Source: Endozoicomonas montiporae CL-33 (GTDB taxonomy: Bacteria; Pseudomonadota; Gammaproteobacteria; Pseudomonadales; Endozoicomonadaceae). Taken from it: a DNA stretch of 64,000 bases. Positions 59,018 to 64,000 of the stretch are shown in pieces. The translations under genes and the position numbers were made by a program. Positions within the stretch are counted from its first letter, which is position 1. The number at the start of each line of letters is the position of its first letter. The DNA lies in contig NZ_CP013251.1 in assembly GCF_001583435.1 (NCBI RefSeq), forward strand, positions 2,687,617 through 2,751,616. Direction: 5' to 3'. A model generated the notes under the pieces. The model searched no databases and was not told the origin of the DNA. It saw only the letters and a list, made by a program, of their open reading frames with translations.

Positions 59018-59187
59018 TGCAAAATATTCCCGAACTTGCTAAAAATGCCCTAGCTAGAAACGAAACACGCAAAAATAGGGTTAAACGTGCAAATATGGGC
59101 ATACATCCCAGATGTGAGAATATCATTTTCAGGAGGGATTACAACCCAGATTTGGGACGTTTTTGCATATATGATCGGGAGGGTTAG
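59018..59187. promoter_or_regulatory. Lysis-lysogeny control region
   Basis: Between the divergent excisionase-like and repressor genes. It contains several similar blocks: ATCCCAGATGTGAG (59107), ACCCAGATTTGGGAC (59147), CGCAAAAATAGGG (59069) and TGCAAATATGGGC (59088), pointing to a half-site close to CCCANAT. GGGAGGG before 59188 is the repressor's ribosome site. Confidence 0.6.
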
Positions 59188-59793
59188 ATGTACTACGAAC
59201 TAAAAACAATGGGTGCACGGATTCGATTTGTTCAGGAAAAGGTGGGCGGATCCAGTGCGCTGAATAAGCTATCGGGCGTTAGTGCATCACAGCTTTCTCG
59301 ATTGATACGGAACGAAATCCCTAATCCGGGATTAAATCAGATCCAGTCCATTGCAAAGGCGGGCGATGTGCCACTGGTGTGGCTGGTAGAAGGTGGTGAG
59401 CAGTCCGGGGTCGAAGGTGAAACAAAGAGCAACGGCTTTGTGCCTATTTCGTACTTTGATAATGGCAAGTCGCCCGTCATGCTGGAGCGCAGCTACCTGG
59501 TTAATGAAATACAGTCGAATCCGGACCACTGCGTAATGTTTCAGTCTGGTGAGGACTCCATGGCCAGTACTATCAGCAAGGGTGACAAAGTATTGATTGA
59601 TACCAGTCGCACCAGTGGTGATGGCATCTTTCTGGTGAAGATTGAAAACAATGTTTTTTTGAAGCGGTTGCAGTGGTTACCGGGTGCCGGTGTTGATGTG
59701 ATCAGCGATAACAGTTCGTACAAAAGTTATCAGCTAAAGCCGGAAATGGTGGAAGTCATAGGGCAGGTGGTCTGGATCGGGAGCCGATACTAA
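59188..59793 (+). CDS. CI-like repressor with S24 domain
   Basis: 201 residues. N-terminal helix-turn-helix (GGSSALNKLSGVSASQLSRL, about 20-39) and a C-terminal LexA/CI-like peptidase domain with Ser in GEDSMASTISKGDKVLIDTS (about 130) and Lys in NNVFLKRLQWL (about 163). It should repress the early operon and respond to RecA by self-cleavage; a cleavage site is not obvious by eye. Its stop overlaps the integrase start by one base (TAATG). Confidence 0.85.
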   Translation: MYYELKTMGARIRFVQEKVGGSSALNKLSGVSASQLSRLIRNEIPNPGLNQIQSIAKAGDVPLVWLVEGGEQSGVEGETKSNGFVPISYFDNGKSPVMLERSYLVNEIQSNPDHCVMFQSGEDSMASTISKGDKVLIDTSRTSGDGIFLVKIENNVFLKRLQWLPGAGVDVISDNSSYKSYQLKPEMVEVIGQVVWIGSRY

Positions 59794-60977
59794 TGGCCGC
59801 ACGCAAACGATACAAAATAGACCGGGGAAACTGGGTCGGACAATTCCCACCACCGGGCGGTTGGCAGCGTGGGCGCAATGGTATCCGGCGGGTGCTTTGT
59901 TCGGTGTCGTCTATCGCACACATGGATAAGGATGCACAAAGTTTCAAGCTGCATGACTTGTATGAAGAAGCAGCCAATAAGCTGAAGGGTGAGCAGGAGC
60001 AGAAAGAAGAAACCCGCAAAAAACAGAAAGCAGATAAGCGGCGGATGACGGTGCAGCAGGCACGCGATTTGTGGAAGGATGAATTATCTGTCACGAACGA
60101 TGATAAAACCGTGAAACTGTATGTCCGGTCAGTGGATTATTATCTGAAAGCACTGGGTAATCATGAAGTTCGGGATTTTAACCGGGGTTCAAATGTGAAG
60201 TTTATAAAGCACCTGAAACAGTTACCCGGTAAGCAGGCAGGCTCGACCATGGCACCAGCCTCGCAAAATATGCACGTCCGGCATTTAGGCATCTTTCTGC
60301 GTTGGTGTTATGCCCATGAAATTATTGATAAACGTCATGAGTTGAAAATGCCGCAGGTGCCTAAAAAGGATATGGAAACCTACTCGGTTTCAGAACTGGG
60401 TAAGGCAAAATCATTAATAATAAAACGCATGGACGAATACACACGGCCAAAAGATTTATGTGCAATCAACAATATGTACCGCGCATTTATGTTGGCAACC
60501 AATACACTGCTGCGACTGGGTGCCATTTGGTCGTTGCCACTGTCGGCCATTGACCTGAAACAGCGAATTATACGGATCCGCAATGTGCCAGAGCTGAAGT
60601 GGCAGCCTAAAAAAATGAAGTTCCCGAACAAGCCTATCAATGATCAGCTTTTTGAATTTTTAAAGCAGGATCTGGCGGGTCGTTCCAGGCGGGAAAAATG
60701 GTTTCTTGATAAAGGTGACGGCAGCCAGTGGCTAACCGATAGCAGCAATATCAGCCACTACGCTGCAAAGATTTTCAACGACGTTGGTCTGCCATACATC
60801 AAGCCATTCCACTGGGGATTCCGTGCCACAATGACAACGCACCTTTTAAATGAAGGTGTAAAGCCACAAATCGTCCAGCAACTTGCCGATCATTCATCAC
60901 TCGCCACCACCATGAGCTATTTCAATAGCCGCACCGTTGACCAGCGCGAAGCCACTAATGCCATCCCTGAAATTTAG
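59793..60977 (+). CDS. int: Tyrosine recombinase integrase
   Basis: 394 residues. Arm-binding N terminus, core-binding domain from about 90, catalytic domain from about 200: Arg in LLRLGAIWSLP, Arg in HWGFRATMTTHLL, His in QLADHSSLATT and the nucleophile Tyr in MSYFNSR. In the second box the usual H-x-x-R reads W-G-F-R with the His one residue earlier. It recombines the 13-bp core in the tRNA-Leu anticodon loop. Co-transcription with the repressor follows the P2 C-int arrangement. Confidence 0.9.
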   Translation: MAARKRYKIDRGNWVGQFPPPGGWQRGRNGIRRVLCSVSSIAHMDKDAQSFKLHDLYEEAANKLKGEQEQKEETRKKQKADKRRMTVQQARDLWKDELSVTNDDKTVKLYVRSVDYYLKALGNHEVRDFNRGSNVKFIKHLKQLPGKQAGSTMAPASQNMHVRHLGIFLRWCYAHEIIDKRHELKMPQVPKKDMETYSVSELGKAKSLIIKRMDEYTRPKDLCAINNMYRAFMLATNTLLRLGAIWSLPLSAIDLKQRIIRIRNVPELKWQPKKMKFPNKPINDQLFEFLKQDLAGRSRREKWFLDKGDGSQWLTDSSNISHYAAKIFNDVGLPYIKPFHWGFRATMTTHLLNEGVKPQIVQQLADHSSLATTMSYFNSRTVDQREATNAIPEI

Positions 60978-60982
60978 TCGTG

Positions 60983-61001
60983 GTGCCACTTTGGTGCCAC
61001 T
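60983..61001. repeat. GTGCCACT pair, probable integrase arm sites (right)
   Basis: Two GTGCCACT copies (60983 and 60994), 11 bases apart, sit 48 bases before attR. They match the repeats at the left end. Confidence 0.6.
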
Positions 61002-61048
61002 ATTAAAAACCTATCTCTGGAAGTATTGATATAACTGATTTACACATG

Positions 61049-61061
61049 AGACTTAAAATCT
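61049..61061. other. attR core
   Basis: AGACTTAAAATCT, identical to attL, followed by the 3' part of the host tRNA-Leu gene. Confidence 0.88.
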
Positions 61062-61106
61062 GCCGACCGTTAGGTCGTGCCGGTTCGATTCCGGCTCCGG
61101 GCACCA
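61049..61106 (+). pseudogene. leuZ: 3' half of host tRNA-Leu (UAA)
   Basis: From the core: TCTGC closes the anticodon stem, CGACC-GTTA-GGTCG is the variable arm, GCCGGTTCGATTCCGGC the T arm and TCCGGGCACCA the acceptor end with encoded CCA. Its partner is 28251-28292. It has no promoter or 5' half next to it, so it cannot give a tRNA while the prophage is present. Confidence 0.92.
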
Positions 61107-61150
61107 ATTCAGATAGTCGTGTGATATGCGCACAGCTATATAACATGAAA

Positions 61151-61182
61151 AGCTGCAGATTTTAGTGATCTGCAGCTGTTTC
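61151..61182 (+). terminator. Original tRNA operon terminator
   Basis: Perfect 10-bp stem AGCTGCAGAT (61151-61160) and ATCTGCAGCT (61168-61177) followed by GTTTCT, 45 bases after the tRNA-Leu 3' end. The remaining sequence up to 61380 holds nothing recognisable. Confidence 0.75.
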
Positions 61183-61380
61183 TGTATTCTACACCATTAT
61201 TCACAGACCTTTGTCTGTAGCAAGCCTCAGATGCAATGAGTGTCGCCACGAATACCATCAAGCTCTACTAAACATTTATTTGAACAGTCTGATGCCTTAG
61301 ATCGTGCGTTATTATTGTTCTAATGAGTGCTTCTGTTACTGTTTTTTCCAGTCTAAATAAGCATTGTCGTGTTCTGTTAG

Positions 61381-63100
61381 CCCGGATATTTCATAAACAA
61401 GCAGCAACTACCATCCCATCCTCTTAATTTTGGACTTTTCCGCAAGCCTGTTGCTCTGTTAACCATGTGAAAGACATTGCAGCCCATACTTGCTTACAGA
61501 TTAGACGCTAATCAACGAATCCTGCTATTTCAGGATAACGGAAAGCCCCAAGGCTCTTTCATCTGGTTGCTATGTACCTTGATTGAGTCTTATGAAAGTT
61601 GCTACCCCGGTCGAAGTATCGGCATCTGGTAAAAGACTTCTGTCACATGCTGCAAAAGCCTCTTGAATGGGCAGCTACGCGGCAGATGAAGTTTAATTCG
61701 GTCTTTATATTCAACCACTTTGACTGCAACTTTACAGAGCTTCATGATCACCGTTGATGGCTGCGCTTTTTCCAGCTCCGTACCTTTCAAAGTCTTGGTT
61801 CTTAACTCATAGTGCAAAACATAAGCGGCACAGGCATAAAACATTCTCAAATGGTTAGCCAAAAAGCCCTGATCGGACAATCTGTCGCCGGACAGATCAC
61901 TTTTCAGATGTTTGATGAAGTTCTCATCCTGTCCTCTTGGACAGTAAAGCTCTTCATAAATTACCTCTGGAGAAGCTTCCTTCATCGACGTCACAATGAA
62001 ACGAGGGTTGTCGCCTTTTTGGTTGACCTCCGCCTTGTAAATTATCCGGGTATCGAGACCTTTCCAGCTCTTGGCCTGGTATTCTGCTTCCCCGTAAAGT
62101 CTGAGCCGATCAGGTTCTGGCATGTTGTTCAGTCTTGCCAGCTCAGTCTTGACCTTCAGAGCTTGACGCGCTTCATCCAACAACTCTTTGGCTTTTGGCC
62201 GCAAAGCCGTTTTGTGGCCTGCACCTTTGCCCAAGACATAATCCGAATGAGGGGCATTCTGAACCACCCACATTAACTCTGGTTGAGCGAAGTGGCTGTC
62301 TCCCCGAACCAGTAGATGGGTTTTCGGCCACTTTTTCCGAAGCAGCCGAATGACCCGTTCGAGAATGGCTGCATTTTCCTTGCCCGTTGGGGTTTTCCCC
62401 GGACGAAGAATCGCCGTAATCAGCTTGCCGCTGAGTCCCTCAAAAATCATCAGGGGCAAGTAGCAGTAGTCCTGATATTTGGCATTAAACAGGTTCATCT
62501 GCTGGCCACCATGAGTAATGGCCGGTGTATGATCAAGATCGATAACGATCACCGGAGGTGGCAGCTTGTAACTGCTGATAAAGTGATGCACAAATGCTTC
62601 AGCCATCCTGTAAATGTCGGAGCGGGTCATAGATTGTCCCAGCCGGGTAAAAGTGGGCGCTGATGCGAGATGGTTATCGCTGTCCAACGGATTGCGACCA
62701 GTGGCCAGTTTGAACATAGGGTCTTTACGCAAACGGTTACTGTCGTTGGCATCTTCATAGCCGCAGGCCATTTGCAGAACCCGCTGAACCAGAAGTTCTT
62801 TCAGGGAGTGGTCGATATAGGATTGATGGCGTCTGTCATTGATGGCATCAGTCATTTTGCAGATAAGACCGCTCTGCAGAATGGTTTCCCGTAGCAGCAG
62901 AGTGCCAAAGTCAGAAGATAACTCCCCACCATTGAAGTCTGCCCGGATGGTTTTTCCATTTGAGGGATGAAAACGAAGCTGTTCTTGTGTAGATTTGGGC
63001 ATGGCAAGTTCCGGTTTGCTTCTTCCGAAGCTTTCTTTTGTTCGACCCAATTATATCAAGTGATTGGGCGGAACTTGCCTCCTTTTATGAAATATTCGGG
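61381..63100 (-). mobile_element. IS1380-family element, copy 2 (1720 bp)
   Basis: The same ends as copy 1 and a TTAG duplication (61377-61380 and 63101-63104). Few scattered base differences from copy 1, for example one near 61552 and one at 61589. Same orientation as copy 1, 49 kb away. Confidence 0.9.
61602..63050 (-). CDS. IS1380-family transposase, copy 2
   Basis: 482 residues, same as copy 1 except Thr instead of Pro at residue 4 (MGRTKES). Catalytic motifs VIVIDLDHTPAI, LLVRGDSHFAQ and the Glu region are intact. As in copy 1, the frame opens with TTG and an ATG 16 codons later (MPKSTQEQ) could be the start. Confidence 0.88.
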   Translation of the reverse strand: MGRTKESFGRSKPELAMPKSTQEQLRFHPSNGKTIRADFNGGELSSDFGTLLLRETILQSGLICKMTDAINDRRHQSYIDHSLKELLVQRVLQMACGYEDANDSNRLRKDPMFKLATGRNPLDSDNHLASAPTFTRLGQSMTRSDIYRMAEAFVHHFISSYKLPPPVIVIDLDHTPAITHGGQQMNLFNAKYQDYCYLPLMIFEGLSGKLITAILRPGKTPTGKENAAILERVIRLLRKKWPKTHLLVRGDSHFAQPELMWVVQNAPHSDYVLGKGAGHKTALRPKAKELLDEARQALKVKTELARLNNMPEPDRLRLYGEAEYQAKSWKGLDTRIIYKAEVNQKGDNPRFIVTSMKEASPEVIYEELYCPRGQDENFIKHLKSDLSGDRLSDQGFLANHLRMFYACAAYVLHYELRTKTLKGTELEKAQPSTVIMKLCKVAVKVVEYKDRIKLHLPRSCPFKRLLQHVTEVFYQMPILRPG

Positions 63101-63211
63101 TTAGAACCGAAATAAGCTTTTCCAGCTTGCCTGAAAAATGGTTTAATCCTCTTCTCGCAAATGAAGGTAACAGCAGGGTCATATTCCCATCAAGGTCGAT
63201 ATTAATGGATC

Positions 63212-64000
63212 GGGTGTGCTGCCTAATTAATGTACTGGAGGAAGGTTGTGTGTGACAGGGAATCCGTAACGGCTCATTTTTGACCAAAATGCATTCCAGG
63301 ATCCGGATGTGCAAACCAGTGCCCTTAACGTCAGCAACATCGATGCTCCCTGCTCCTTCCAGCGCATTCCTGAACGGCACATTCTCTGTTTCACCAATGT
63401 TTTACAGCCTGCTTCAGTCACTCCCGAACCTATCGGCAAGTTCTGCTCTCTCGCTTGCGGATAAATCATCTGATGCCAATGATTTTTGAAATACGTTCTG
63501 GCACTGATTAACTTTTCCAGAGACGCAGTACGGTTGTTGCCTGGCTTTGCACTATCAAGCTCTTCCTGAAGTCTTTTGGCTGCACCCTTTTCATGTTTCA
63601 AGTCGTGTAGTTTCTGCTTCAACCATGCATGCCTCTCCTGTGATGCTTTTTTGCCGGGATAAAGAGCCTCAGCAGCCCCGGCAACATATTCAGAGACATG
63701 GTAAAAGTCCAGCACCTGCACGGTTGTAAAGGGCTCTAAAAAAGTCCAGTTATCCGCTGCTCCGTCAGCAATTCCCACATAAACTGCATCAGGATATCGC
63801 GCTTTAACCTTGTTGATTTCTCTTGAAAATCTGCTTTTAAAGGTTCCCTTGCCGTATTCTGGTGCCTCTGCACAATAGATGGTATGGAGCCGCTCCCCTT
63901 CGTCATCATAAAGGCTTATCGTGCCACACATGGCTTCACGATAGCCTTCGTAATAAAGAAGGTTGGCTCCATCAAGGCCGATGCCTATTGTTTTTACTGC
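63212..64000 (-). mobile_element. ISKra4-family element (runs off window)
   Basis: The terminal sequence GGGTGTGCTGCC begins at 63212, matching the end of the remnant at 5683. The transposase gene is open from 63227 through the window end. Between 63105 and 63211 there is about 107 bases with nothing recognised. Confidence 0.75.
63227..64000 (-). CDS. ISKra4-family transposase, partial (N terminus outside window)
   Basis: 258 visible residues: TIGIGLDGANLLYYEGYREA (first Asp of the DDE set), then a second acidic block in AVYVGIADGAADNWTFLEPF, VLDFYHVSEYVAGAAEALYP and NLPIGSGVTEAGCKTLVKQR near the end (Glu). This fits ISKra4 transposases. An internal Met at 63931 is not the start because the frame continues to the edge. 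C-terminal 127 residues are the same as in the remnant at 5288. Confidence 0.85.
   Translation of the reverse strand, partial: AVKTIGIGLDGANLLYYEGYREAMCGTISLYDDEGERLHTIYCAEAPEYGKGTFKSRFSREINKVKARYPDAVYVGIADGAADNWTFLEPFTTVQVLDFYHVSEYVAGAAEALYPGKKASQERHAWLKQKLHDLKHEKGAAKRLQEELDSAKPGNNRTASLEKLISARTYFKNHWHQMIYPQAREQNLPIGSGVTEAGCKTLVKQRMCRSGMRWKEQGASMLLTLRALVCTSGSWNAFWSKMSRYGFPVTHNLPPVH

Larger units (their letters stand above)
28280..61061. mobile_element. P2-superfamily (HP1/K139-like) prophage, 32.8 kb, integrated in tRNA-Leu
   Basis: Bounded by the 13-bp direct repeat AGACTTAAAATCT (28280-28292 and 61049-61061). It contains a full set of P2-type head genes (portal, large terminase, scaffold, capsid, small terminase, head completion), a contractile tail set with DUF2586 sheath and DUF2597 tube, lysis, replication, CI-like repressor and integrase. 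All core modules look present, so it may be inducible; a frameshift in the spike gene is the main visible defect. Confidence 0.93.

Overview
The window looks like a chromosome segment of a marine gammaproteobacterium, most plausibly an Endozoicomonas/Hahellaceae-type symbiont. This is an inference from gene order (uvrY-uvrC-pgsA followed by Gly, Cys and Leu tRNA genes, as in E. coli), the host gene families and the very heavy load of insertion sequences. No rRNA or species marker is present.

Region 1 (1-13.2 kb) is a patchwork of host genes and mobile DNA. It holds a group II intron end, the 3' end of polB, a renalase-like oxidoreductase, a DUF3429 membrane protein, an IS1-family element interrupted by an IS4-superfamily element, nested non-autonomous elements, an ISKra4 remnant, a VC0807-type membrane protein and a hipBA toxin-antitoxin pair. 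These are followed by a row of IS630, IS1380 and IS5 elements. Several insertions can be reconstructed because removing the element and one target-site copy restores an open frame.

Region 2 (13.2-28.2 kb) is ordinary host metabolism. It contains a permuted papain-fold hydrolase, a DUF1285 protein, a nucleoside hydrolase, an amidohydrolase frameshifted near its start, ETF-quinone oxidoreductase, a persulfide-type operon (ArsR/BigR-like regulator, divergent CoA-disulfide-reductase-rhodanese and two YeeE/YedE genes), etfBA, uvrY, uvrC and pgsA. A tRNA operon follows, with tandem tRNA-Gly units (only one intact), tRNA-Cys and a tRNA-Leu(UAA) gene.

Region 3 (28.28-61.06 kb) is a 32.8-kb P2-superfamily (HP1/K139-like) prophage. 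Its 13-bp attachment core is the anticodon loop and part of the stem of that tRNA-Leu gene. The host gene is cut into a 5' half (28251-28292) and a 3' half (61049-61106) whose stems still match each other. The prophage carries a complete, different tRNA-Leu(UAA) gene 190 bp inside its left end, followed by a terminator, apparently as a replacement. Structural genes run leftward (scaffold, capsid, terminase small subunit, head completion, tail, sheath, tube, lysozyme, lambda-type GGGAAAG frameshift chaperones, tape measure, baseplate, fibre, S74 chaperone, spike, Dam). Terminase large subunit, portal and an Ogr-like activator run rightward. Replication uses a zinc-finger/TOPRIM/P-loop primase-helicase. 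A CI-like repressor and the integrase overlap by one base at the right end.

Region 4 (61.1-64 kb) holds the tRNA operon terminator, a second nearly identical 1720-bp IS1380 element and an ISKra4 element that runs off the window.
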